A stretch of 9,843 nucleotides of DNA, from contig JAZDOH010000042.1 of assembly GCA_043798815.1 (NCBI GenBank), forward strand, positions 1-9,843, read 5' to 3'. Below the pieces are notes generated by a model, which made no database searches, was not told the DNA's origin, and saw only the letters and a list, made by a program, of their open reading frames with translations. Positions 1-8,271 of this stretch are shown here, in pieces. The DNA is from JAZDOH01 sp043798815 (lineage in GTDB: Bacteria > Patescibacteriota > Gracilibacteria > UM-FILTER-43-11). Position 1 is the first letter of the stretch. Each line of letters begins with the position of its first letter. A program made the translations under genes and the position numbers.

Positions 1-1358
<1,358 letters not shown>

Positions 1359-1380
<22 letters not shown>

Positions 1381-2501
1381 CGGAAGCCTTCGTGGCGGAA
1401 CATGGAACCAGTTATGATTATGAGAATTTGGCACAAATGACGGAATCTCTCCGCACGGTTGTAACTCAATGGGGTTCCCAATTGAGTGCGGCAAAACCAG
1501 AACAATCAATAGTCCTCCCCGATGGCTTCGCCTTGGCCCTCGAACAACTGCGAGCCCTTCAAGATGAAAAAATGGTTCTTGGAACCACCACTCAGTTTTC
1601 AGATGCGGATTTGAGCGGAAAACGCGCCAAGAAATTTGCCTTGCTTCCACAAACCTCTCCAAAAAATAATAAATTGTATGATTTGGTGGTCGTGGCTAAT
1701 TTAGCGAATGGATCCACTCTTTCTTCCGCTCCGGTGCGCTTTGGATTGGATGATGCGATGCGTGTTTCTAAGCCTCGCCCCCGTTCCATTGGTAAAGTCA
1801 CCATTCCAGATGATTCCCCTGCCCTTTCGCATCTTTGGATTGGCAATGTGCGCGCGGACAGCCTGAAAGACGGTGTGGAATTGGAAGTCGATCAATCTCG
1901 ACCCGTCGTTTCCGGAGACACGGAATTTTCTAGCCAGGTGTTCGCCGTTTGGAATAGCATCGTGCTTGCCTCTTCTGTGATTTCCGATAGTGAGGAAGGC
2001 GCTTTTTCTATCCAGGCCCCCAAGGATTTGGAACCTGATGTTGGCCATCGAGTCACACTGTTCGCCGTCAAAGCGGATGCCAGCGGCATGCAAGCCCGCT
2101 CCGACAGCGTGAACGTGTTTTTCCGCGTAAAACCCGCGGCCACCGGTTCCAGCGCTGCTTTATGGGCCCTGGGAATTCTGTTCGCTTTGTCGTTCTTTGT
2201 TGTTCTCCTCCGCCGCAAAGCCAAGAAGGAACAATTGCCTCTGGCCCTGGAGCCCGTAGCGACGGATTCTGCTCAAGAAACGATTACCGCAGAGGAAGCG
2301 GCAAAAGTGTTTGAAGCGCAAATGCCTGCTCCTGCTCCAACTTCCTCCGCTTTCACCCCCTCTCCCATGGTTTCAGAAATTGAAAAGGAATTCGATGAAG
2401 CTTTTAAAACCGCAGGAACTCCGGAATCTTCCGAGTATTACGAGCATTTAGAAGATGCGGCCCGCGAGCAGCAAACCAAATCGCAAAAAATGCCTCTTTA
2501 A
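1359..2501 (+). CDS. C-terminal portion of the same surface protein: helical segment, Ig-like domain, transmembrane anchor and cytoplasmic tail
   Basis: This frame is open from 1272 and has a GTG at 1359, but no ribosome-binding site is obvious and the protein sense begins at the A6 tract (1322-1327), so it is probably the continuation of the preceding frame and not a separate gene. The joined protein would exceed 830 residues. Seen here: an alpha-helical stretch to about 1575, beta-rich Ig-like sequence at about 1580-1750 and again at about 1830-2130 (LWIGNVRADSL...GHRVTLFAVKADASG), one hydrophobic helix at about 2151-2210 (ALWALGILFALSFFVVLL) followed directly by RRKAKK (positive-inside stop-transfer), and a Pro/Ala/Glu-rich tail of about 95 residues. 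Topology is therefore extracellular N-terminus with a cytoplasmic C-terminal tail. No sortase LPxTG motif is present. The gene is followed by a terminator at 2512-2546. Function unknown. Confidence 0.75.
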
Positions 2502-2511
2502 AAAACTTTTT

Positions 2512-2546
2512 AAACCAGGGTTGCCTTTAGGGTAGCTCTGGTTTTT
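2512..2546 (+). terminator. Stem-loop terminator between convergent genes
   Basis: Arms 2512-2525 and 2531-2544 pair over 14 positions (11 Watson-Crick, 3 G-T) around the 5-nt loop tttag. A T5 run (2542-2546) overlaps the 3' arm on the plus strand. It begins 10 bases after the surface-protein stop. The right arm and the loop contain the last codons and the stop of the convergent Nfu-type gene. On the minus strand the T run (complement of 2501-2505) lies 6 nt beyond the stem, so minus-strand termination is possible but weaker. Confidence 0.75.
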
Positions 2547-2856
2547 CTAGTATCACCTTAATCCTTGGATCCACTTCAGCTTGTAGCGTTTGTTCAATGA
2601 AAGGTAATGTAACCGCTTCGCCAATCGGACAATGCCCGCATGCGCCATAGTATTGGATATGCACCTTGTTCCCTTGAATATCTAGTATCTCCAATCCCCC
2701 GCCATCCCGTTCCAACATGGGATAAACTTCGGACTCCAGAGCTTTATTCACCAAACGCACCTGTTCGTTGAGACTGAGCTTTGAGAAGCTCAATCGTTTT
2801 TTTGTCTTGCCTATCATCGACAGGCAGGCCTTTGATTTAGTGGATTTCCGGGGCAT
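2527..2856 (-). CDS. NifU C-terminal (Nfu-type) Fe-S cluster scaffold/carrier protein
   Basis: A 109-residue protein matching the NifU C-terminal domain, which assembles or carries [4Fe-4S] clusters and passes them to apo-proteins in the cytoplasm. The domain runs from about residue 29 (LNEQVRLVNKALESEVYPML) through the GGG turn (52-54) to the signature GACGHCPIGEAVTLPFIE; Cys73 and Cys76 form the CxxC cluster-binding pair. It is the stand-alone Nfu type, without the NifU IscU-like and [2Fe-2S] domains and without the NfuA A-type domain. The N-terminal ~25 residues are basic and not conserved in type. The ATG at 2856 overlaps the upstream transporter gene by 20 nt; an in-frame ATG at 2817 (residue 14), 19 nt after that gene's stop, is an equally credible start because neither has a good Shine-Dalgarno sequence. 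Probably co-transcribed with the transporter. Confidence 0.85.
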   Translation of the reverse strand: MPRKSTKSKACLSMIGKTKKRLSFSKLSLNEQVRLVNKALESEVYPMLERDGGGLEILDIQGNKVHIQYYGACGHCPIGEAVTLPFIEQTLQAEVDPRIKVILEKPELP

Positions 2857-3754
2857 TGGAAAAGGATTTTGGTTTGAATGCCGTAATACTATAAAGTCCC
2901 GCCAGAATAATCAAGAAACCTCCCAACTGGTAGATCGTAGGAATTTCTTTGAGGAAAATGGTGGCGAGAATCATGCTGAAGGCTGGGAAGCTCATCCCAA
3001 TGATGACGGCTTTTCCTACTTCTATCCGCTTGATCCCTTCATACCAAAATACTTTACTCAAAGCGGAAACTAAAAAGCCATTGAGCAAAAGAATCCACCA
3101 AAAATCTTTTAATAATTTTAAATCAACGCTTTGAAAAGATTCAAATGCCAGACTAAAGCCCAACAAAATCAACCCTCCCAACAATGAACGGGCAAAAATG
3201 AGCGTAAAGGGATGTGCAATGACAAGCGCTTTTTTCGCATAATAATTCCCAATGGGGTAAATGGCTGTGGCCAAAAGGATTAAGAGGGCTCCCGTGTTAA
3301 GTTCAAATATTCCATTCCATACCACCAATGCCGTCCCCGCAAACATGGCGATGGTTCCGAAAATTTTTATCCGCGTGATACGTTCGCCGACAAAATGGAA
3401 AAAAAGGAGGGTGAATAGGGCTTCCGCCGTGAGCAAAATGGATGTGTTGATGCCTGAAGTGAGCTGAGCCCCTTTGTAAATCAAGATGGAGGGGAAAACA
3501 ATGATGCACAGCGTGATGATGACGATCGGCTTCCACACTTTTCTCTCTAAAAGCTCCCTCGAGCGGTTGGTCACAATCAGCGGAACCCCCATCGTTAATC
3601 CTGCAATGAGCGAAGTAATGGCCGCGAAAAAGAGGGGCGGCATTTGTATTGAGCCGTAATGCACTAAAATCGGAAAAAGAGCCATGATGAGCATCTCTCC
3701 AAAAACCAGGATTTCGCCAAGGCGCTCCTGCGATTGAGAGCGAAAGAAAAACAT
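2837..3754 (-). CDS. EamA-family (DMT superfamily) membrane transporter
   Basis: A 305-residue, very hydrophobic protein with about ten predicted transmembrane helices arranged as two tandem EamA repeats (roughly residues 15-145 and 150-295). This is the usual size and form of drug/metabolite transporters that export or import small metabolites across the inner membrane; substrate unknown. The second repeat has typical features (YYAKKALV..HPFTLIFARSLLGGLILL; a late ILATIFLKEIPTIYQLGGFLIILAG helix hairpin). ATG at 3754 is the first start after the divergent gene. No Shine-Dalgarno is visible. A TACAAT at 3765-3770 on the minus strand could be a -10 hexamer, but its -35 is poor. Overlaps the downstream Nfu gene by 20 nt, suggesting an operon. 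Confidence 0.88.
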   Translation of the reverse strand: MFFFRSQSQERLGEILVFGEMLIMALFPILVHYGSIQMPPLFFAAITSLIAGLTMGVPLIVTNRSRELLERKVWKPIVIITLCIIVFPSILIYKGAQLTSGINTSILLTAEALFTLLFFHFVGERITRIKIFGTIAMFAGTALVVWNGIFELNTGALLILLATAIYPIGNYYAKKALVIAHPFTLIFARSLLGGLILLGFSLAFESFQSVDLKLLKDFWWILLLNGFLVSALSKVFWYEGIKRIEVGKAVIIGMSFPAFSMILATIFLKEIPTIYQLGGFLIILAGLYSITAFKPKSFSNAPEIH

Positions 3755-3784
3755 GGTTGTATTGTAAAGGATTGCAAAGAAGAT

Positions 3785-4339
3785 ATGAATAAGAATTTAT
3801 CACTGCTTCCAGCTGAACGAATTGAGCAAATCATTTACGTGATACGAGGGTACCGAGTCATGCTGGATCGAGATTTAGCTAAGCTTTATGGTGTTCTCAC
3901 TAAAGCCTTGCTCCAAGCTGTTAAGCGTAACATTAAAAGGTTTCCGGAGGATTTTATGTTTCAGCTTTCTTGGGGGGAGGCTCAGCGTCTAAGGTCACAA
4001 TTTGTGACCTTAGACGAAAAACAACCTGCCGGACGTGGAAGATATTCCAAATACCGACCTTACGCATTCACTGAGCATGGCGTCGTCATGTTGGCCAATG
4101 TACTTAGGAGTGAGCGAGCTGCTTTAATAAGCATCGAGGTGGCACGCGCCTTCATCCGTCTGCGCCAAACCTTAGCCTCTCATCACGAACTGACCAAAGA
4201 AATGGTTGACTTAAAATCGTTCGTCCTCAAGCACGCCCAAAAGAGCGATCAGGAATTCCGGAAAGTGTGGCGTGCTATTGAAAAATTGTCCATGCCACCT
4301 CCAAAAGAGGAATGTAAAATGGGATTTAAGTTGGATTAA
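3785..4339 (+). CDS. ORF6N-domain (KilA-N-like) DNA-binding protein
   Basis: 184 residues. The N-terminal ORF6N domain is clear: VMLDRDLAKLYGV at 25-37, VKRNIKRFPEDFMFQLS at 46-62, LRSQFVTL at 69-76, then GRGRYSKYRPYAFTEHGVVMLANVLRS. ORF6N domains occur in phage and bacterial proteins and are thought to bind DNA; targets are unknown. The C-terminal ~60 residues are helical and probably coiled-coil (RLRQTLASHHELTKEMVDLKSFVLKHAQKSDQEFRKVWRAIEKL), suggesting oligomerisation. ATG at 3785 was chosen over an upstream TTG at 3734 because the latter lies inside the divergent transporter gene, and because a purine-rich AAAGAAG sits just ahead of the ATG. Its TAA (4337-4339) overlaps the stop of the convergent cysteine-rich gene by 3 nt. 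A 31-nt palindrome lies within the gene. No phage neighbours are visible. Confidence 0.88.
   Translation: MNKNLSLLPAERIEQIIYVIRGYRVMLDRDLAKLYGVLTKALLQAVKRNIKRFPEDFMFQLSWGEAQRLRSQFVTLDEKQPAGRGRYSKYRPYAFTEHGVVMLANVLRSERAALISIEVARAFIRLRQTLASHHELTKEMVDLKSFVLKHAQKSDQEFRKVWRAIEKLSMPPPKEECKMGFKLD
3986..4016. repeat. Perfect 31-nt intragenic palindrome in the ORF6N gene
   Basis: Arms of 15 nt (cgtctaaggtcacaa and ttgtgaccttagacg) flank a single T at 4001. It encodes Arg68 to Asp77 plus one base, exactly over the conserved LRSQFVTL segment, so it is not an insertion. In RNA it would form a 14-bp stem with a 3-nt loop; in DNA it resembles a dimeric operator. Function not shown. Confidence 0.9.
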
Positions 4340-5985
4340 TATATTTCTTTTAAATAGCAGTTCTCGCAATAAACGATTTCCGGACGATCTGGGGCATACG
4401 TGGTGACGATGGGTTTTTTGCACTTCATGCAAGCGCGGTCGTAGAGTTTGCGTGGGTTGCGGAGCGCCATTCTCCGACGATGACGCTCATCCGGATGGAG
4501 GTGCGGAATAGGCAAACCCATTTCCCGATAAAATTTGAGTTCCTGGGCGATGATTTTAAACGGTTTTTGCGTGGCTTCACAAAGAATAGCCCAATTTAAG
4601 ACGTCATCGGGAGTATTCGTGATTGTATCCGGCAAACGCCGTGCCGGAATCATTTTTTTAGCTTTTATTGCTGGTGGTTCATAATCCGACCATTTGAATC
4701 CAGATTTTAACGCTTCTTCTTTGGCCAGCGGGAAATACTCCATGGCCATGGTTTCATTGTAGCCAAATTGACTGAGATGCGGCGGAAAAAATTCACCCCA
4801 TTCCCCCGTTTTTTTCATGTGTTCAATGACGCGCTGCAAAAGGCGTTCATATTCTTCACGAGAATATTGCTTGTTGAGTAGGCAATAGGATTTGTGACGT
4901 AATCCAGTACATCCGAAGCAATCCTTACAGGCGCTAACGCAATCACAATAAAACACGTCGCTGCTGTAACGGCAAAAATTAGTGAAAGCGGAATGGTACG
5001 CGGTCGTCGTAGCCTGCATAAAATACAAAAGCTCACATTCCTTGCCCACCATGGTGCAATCCATTAAGTCCTTTCCTCCCCATCCGGACATCTGGCAATG
5101 GCTGCAGTCCTGCGCGCCCATAGGGACATCAAAACAGTCGTGGCAGTTTTTCGCGTTTTGGAAATAATCCCCTGAACAATTTTCCGATTGTTCGGAATGG
5201 ACGCAGCAATAAGGAAATTGAAGTTTCCATTGATTGAATTTCTTCATTTCTTCAGCGAGATACCCTTCCAGCAAACGTTTTTGCATCGCTTCAAAATCCG
5301 CCTTAGAGGCAGGCTGGTTATAAATATAATATTCCTTATCGGTCAGGTTCTTGCAGGCAATGCATGACTTTAAACGTTTACAATTTTCCAACATCCATGA
5401 GTTTTGGCAGTTTTTGGAATCATGGCAATAAAAACACTCATAACAATTGTCGCAATCGGTGCATTCATACGCCCGCCCTCCATTCACGCATAATAAGGTG
5501 TCCATTGAATTTTTTGTCATTCCTGTCCATGTGCTGTAATAAACATCCTCGCAATAAAATCCGGCTAACAGCATGTAACTATTTTTATTGCTCGCGCCAA
5601 ACGTCGTATATTCACAATTTTCATTCGTCCCGTCCTGATGCATGCCTCGACGAGGAACCGCGAGCAGGAGCTCGCCCATTTGCTCAAAAAACGGACGTGA
5701 AAAATCAAAGTCACGGCCATAGGAAAGCGGATCCCATTGATCGCTCCACCACGCGCTTTCCTTATAAACTTTATAAGGTTTGTCAGGGGAATAAAGCGAC
5801 ACCATTTCTTCACCGGTAAGATCACATTTTCTTTTATAGAGCTTGCTTTGGTTTCGGAAAGCCCACCGTCGCTGCTGTCTGCAGTCCGGACAAAGGAGCG
5901 GTTCCGGAACATTCATCTTTGCGTAAAATACACGATCGCTATCGGTAATCTCAAAATCCACACTGCATTGTTTACAAGTTTTCAT
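4336..5985 (-). CDS. Cysteine-rich zinc-ribbon protein of unknown function, 549 aa
   Basis: Predicted cytoplasmic, with no signal peptide or membrane helix. 38 cysteines by my count. An N-terminal zinc-ribbon uses Cys4/Cys7 and Cys32/Cys35; a C-terminal one uses Cys519/Cys522 and Cys540/Cys543. Between them lie Cys-rich stretches with cysteines every 3-10 residues (e.g. YECTDCDNCYECFYC). Two internal duplications are visible. Residues 39-74 (RRWAFRN..KLYKRKC...YSPDKPYKVY) resemble 504-539 (RRMALRN..KLYDRAC...YAPDRPEIVY). The NLTDKEYYIYN module (213-223) resembles GLRHKSYCLLN (361-371), each preceded by a Cys-rich stretch and followed by S...(D/E)(F/Y)E. Proteins of this type recur, from memory, in CPR genomes without a known role; metal binding is the only function I infer. 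ATG 5985 overlaps the symporter stop as ATGA, so translation is probably coupled. It is the last gene of the minus-strand unit, and no terminator was seen after it. Confidence 0.8.
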   Translation of the reverse strand: MKTCKQCSVDFEITDSDRVFYAKMNVPEPLLCPDCRQQRRWAFRNQSKLYKRKCDLTGEEMVSLYSPDKPYKVYKESAWWSDQWDPLSYGRDFDFSRPFFEQMGELLLAVPRRGMHQDGTNENCEYTTFGASNKNSYMLLAGFYCEDVYYSTWTGMTKNSMDTLLCVNGGRAYECTDCDNCYECFYCHDSKNCQNSWMLENCKRLKSCIACKNLTDKEYYIYNQPASKADFEAMQKRLLEGYLAEEMKKFNQWKLQFPYCCVHSEQSENCSGDYFQNAKNCHDCFDVPMGAQDCSHCQMSGWGGKDLMDCTMVGKECELLYFMQATTTAYHSAFTNFCRYSSDVFYCDCVSACKDCFGCTGLRHKSYCLLNKQYSREEYERLLQRVIEHMKKTGEWGEFFPPHLSQFGYNETMAMEYFPLAKEEALKSGFKWSDYEPPAIKAKKMIPARRLPDTITNTPDDVLNWAILCEATQKPFKIIAQELKFYREMGLPIPHLHPDERHRRRMALRNPRKLYDRACMKCKKPIVTTYAPDRPEIVYCENCYLKEIY

Positions 5986-7313
5986 GTTGCCTTGAGTAAT
6001 CTCTGAAAAATGAGAAGGGTTATTGCGGATGGCACAATCGCGCTGATCATGGTTTCAGGAGAAGTGTTGCCAAGAGTCACCCATGCAAAAGTATAAATAA
6101 CGCCACTTGCAATGCTAATGGCCACGGCACGACTTTTGAGATGTATAAAAAAACTAGCGATGATTGCTGGTGCAAGAGCCATTCCTATGGCGTCTGAAAT
6201 CAGTGCCAGCTTAACAATATCGCGGAAAAAATAAGCAAGGCTTGCTACTAGAATTATAGTAATTATGAGGCTCCATCTTGTGTAATAAACCAATTCATTT
6301 GATGAAAGATCGCGTTTTTTAAGAGGGCCAATAAAATCTTTAGTGATGTTGCTAGCAATGAGAAAAAGAAGCGTGTCTGCCGTAGAAAGAATGGCGGCAA
6401 AAATGAGTATGGCACCAAGGCCCACAAGCCCTGATGGCAAAAGATGAGTAATGCCAAATACGAGTGCTTGGGAGGGGTCGATGTCAGGAAATGCCTGTCT
6501 GGCTGAAAGGGCGATGAGTGTCATTCCAATCCCCAGAATGATCAGAGCAATCGAAGAATAAATTAATCCCCAACGTACCACTCGATCATTTTTTGCCGCA
6601 TAAATCCTTTGCCAGGTGGCTGGATCATACCAAACAATTACAAGGCCTAGTACAAAAAAGGAAATGGCAGTTCCCCAAGTGGAATTGTTTTGTAATAAAG
6701 CGCTCACGGGAAGATCAGCTCGGCCAGCCATGCTGAATCCAATGACGAACATGAGAACAAGCATGGCTAAATACTGAAATATATCCGTCCGAATCATCGA
6801 ACGGAATCCGCCCATGAGGAGATACGTTAAGACCACACTTGCGCTAAGCAATAGCCCTGTTTCATAGGAATAAGAGCTAATCCCAATGATCACTCCAACC
6901 CCTCCTATGAATTGTTTGAGAATTAAAATAATAAGCTCCAACAACACCAGTAGCGCAACAAATCGCCCTACTGACCCTCCAAAAGAATGATGGAAAAAAT
7001 CCGCCATGCTATTGAATTGATGTTCGTGCGCTAATTGGCGCAAACGATGAGCGTAAAAAGCAAAAACAGTAAATCCTATCGCCACCCCCAGAATTGCCGA
7101 AAGCGCTCCAATGCCGAATTGAAAAATATAAGCAACAAAAACTACCATTGCTGTGGCGCCAATCAGTGAAGCTACTACAGCGCATACAAAACTAAAAAGC
7201 CCGAGTTTGCGATCCATGTTTACATAATCTCCACTCATTTGCCGCCGACCGCTAAAATATCCAATCAGGACACAAATGACGATGTAGCCAATGATGAGAT
7301 AAGTGTCGAGCAT
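5982..7313 (-). CDS. Sodium:solute symporter (SSS) family transporter
   Basis: 443 residues with about 12-13 predicted transmembrane helices, the normal range of the SSS family. It begins MLDTYLIIGYIVICVLIGYFSG, continues with a first-helix-pair GLFSFVCAVVASLIGATAMV segment, and has the family signature ILSTADTLLFLIASNITKDF with S310/T311 and D313 in the region that contributes to the Na+ site in characterised members. Family members couple Na+ entry to uptake of proline, sugars, pantothenate, acetate and others; the substrate here cannot be read from sequence. The ATG at 7313 starts 4 nt after the stop of the PrsW-type gene, and its TGA overlaps the next ATG. Base composition looks lower in GC than nadB (about 30-38% in two sampled 60-base lines against about 67% in one nadB line), a possible sign of different origin. 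Confidence 0.88.
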   Translation of the reverse strand: MLDTYLIIGYIVICVLIGYFSGRRQMSGDYVNMDRKLGLFSFVCAVVASLIGATAMVVFVAYIFQFGIGALSAILGVAIGFTVFAFYAHRLRQLAHEHQFNSMADFFHHSFGGSVGRFVALLVLLELIILILKQFIGGVGVIIGISSYSYETGLLLSASVVLTYLLMGGFRSMIRTDIFQYLAMLVLMFVIGFSMAGRADLPVSALLQNNSTWGTAISFFVLGLVIVWYDPATWQRIYAAKNDRVVRWGLIYSSIALIILGIGMTLIALSARQAFPDIDPSQALVFGITHLLPSGLVGLGAILIFAAILSTADTLLFLIASNITKDFIGPLKKRDLSSNELVYYTRWSLIITIILVASLAYFFRDIVKLALISDAIGMALAPAIIASFFIHLKSRAVAISIASGVIYTFAWVTLGNTSPETMISAIVPSAITLLIFQRLLKAT

Positions 7314-7317
7314 GATT

Positions 7318-8271
7318 TTAAACCACAGGTTCCGGCGATTCCGCTTTCATTTTTTCTTTGATTTCCTGAACTTCGCCCAGGAGTTTCACAAAATCTTCTT
7401 TGGGCATCACGTGAGTGCCTACGAGACCCAATTTGAGGTTGAAATCTTTTTGCTCGAACAAATAGCTGAGATACCAATAACCGCCGAAAAAATATAGGAG
7501 CATCACCGGCAGATAAAGCGGAATGCCAAGAACGGTGAAATTGAGCGACAGCACAAAATCATACATCGCGTGCAAGAACATGGAGGCGATCAGACCCGTC
7601 ACCATCATTTGATCGTGATACATATGGGATTTTTTCAGGTGAAGCACTCGTTTCAAAAAATCAAGAATGGGGTGACTTCTTCCTTGCTTCATGATTTGGA
7701 TTTTGAGCATGGGGGAAGCAAAAAACGCCATGCCGTAGTAATATCCCAGCACTCCCGAGCACAACACGTGCACCATGGTGACGATGGTGACGCGGAACAG
7801 GGCGAACAGGATGAACCCGCTGGTACTGAGGCTGTTCCATTGATTGATGAAATAAAGCACGTTTTCAAAAAAAGCGAATCCGAGCGCGGTGACGATTGCC
7901 AGTTCGATCACGTCATCGATGGACTGAAAAAAGCGGTGGCTGATGAAGCGCATGATCCAGAATTTGACGAATTCTTCCATCACGCCCACGCCCAAAAAAA
8001 TGACGAAGGTTTGGAGCACGGTGTTCACGATGAGCGTTTGGATGTTGCTGCGAAAATCCACCAAACTGACTTTGAAGAAGACTAGATTCACCGTGGTGTC
8101 CCAATATCCCTGATACGTTACGATGAGTTTGGCCGCGATCATGCCGCCGATGAATGTGAGCAACACGAGCCATTTGTTCTGATGGTGTTTACGCAAAAAC
8201 AAATACAACCAAAGGAATGCCGGAATGATGGCGATGAGAACCACGATGATGTGATTGAGCTGAAAGTTCAA
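7318..8271 (-). CDS. PrsW-family intramembrane protease
   Basis: A multi-pass membrane protein with the PrsW motif set. Numbering from the TTG start at 8271 (317 aa): EExxK within MEEFVKFW (E99, E100, K103), the FFENVLYF motif (E136, N137), H168 in MVHVLCSG and H234/D238 in FLHAMYD; these are candidate catalytic or metal-contacting residues. B. subtilis PrsW makes the first cut in the anti-sigma factor RsiW; the substrate here is unknown and no anti-sigma gene is in the window. The frame also allows a GTG at 8325 (335 aa), but that overlaps nadB by 58 nt. The TTG at 8271 forms a TTGA overlap with the nadB stop and begins just before the first membrane helix, so I prefer it; no strong Shine-Dalgarno supports either. 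The C-terminal ~50 residues are polar and cytoplasmic in appearance. Confidence 0.85.
   Translation of the reverse strand: MNFQLNHIIVVLIAIIPAFLWLYLFLRKHHQNKWLVLLTFIGGMIAAKLIVTYQGYWDTTVNLVFFKVSLVDFRSNIQTLIVNTVLQTFVIFLGVGVMEEFVKFWIMRFISHRFFQSIDDVIELAIVTALGFAFFENVLYFINQWNSLSTSGFILFALFRVTIVTMVHVLCSGVLGYYYGMAFFASPMLKIQIMKQGRSHPILDFLKRVLHLKKSHMYHDQMMVTGLIASMFLHAMYDFVLSLNFTVLGIPLYLPVMLLYFFGGYWYLSYLFEQKDFNLKLGLVGTHVMPKEDFVKLLGEVQEIKEKMKAESPEPVV

Noticed and set aside
3734..3784. Upstream TTG start for the ORF6N gene
   Set aside because: It would place the N-terminus inside the divergent transporter gene, and the added residues do not belong to the ORF6N domain. ATG 3785 has a purine-rich leader.
3785..4339. 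Prophage remnant signalled by the ORF6N domain
   Set aside because: No integrase, structural or replication genes flank it. ORF6N genes also occur as isolated chromosomal genes.
5364..5819. 151-residue plus-strand frame opposite the Cys-rich gene
   Set aside because: Its His/Asn/Arg-rich composition is that expected from the antisense of a cysteine-rich gene. No start signal or domain.
7570..8085. 171-residue plus-strand frame opposite the PrsW-type gene
   Set aside because: Antisense shadow rich in His, Asp and Glu. The opposite strand has the full PrsW motif set.
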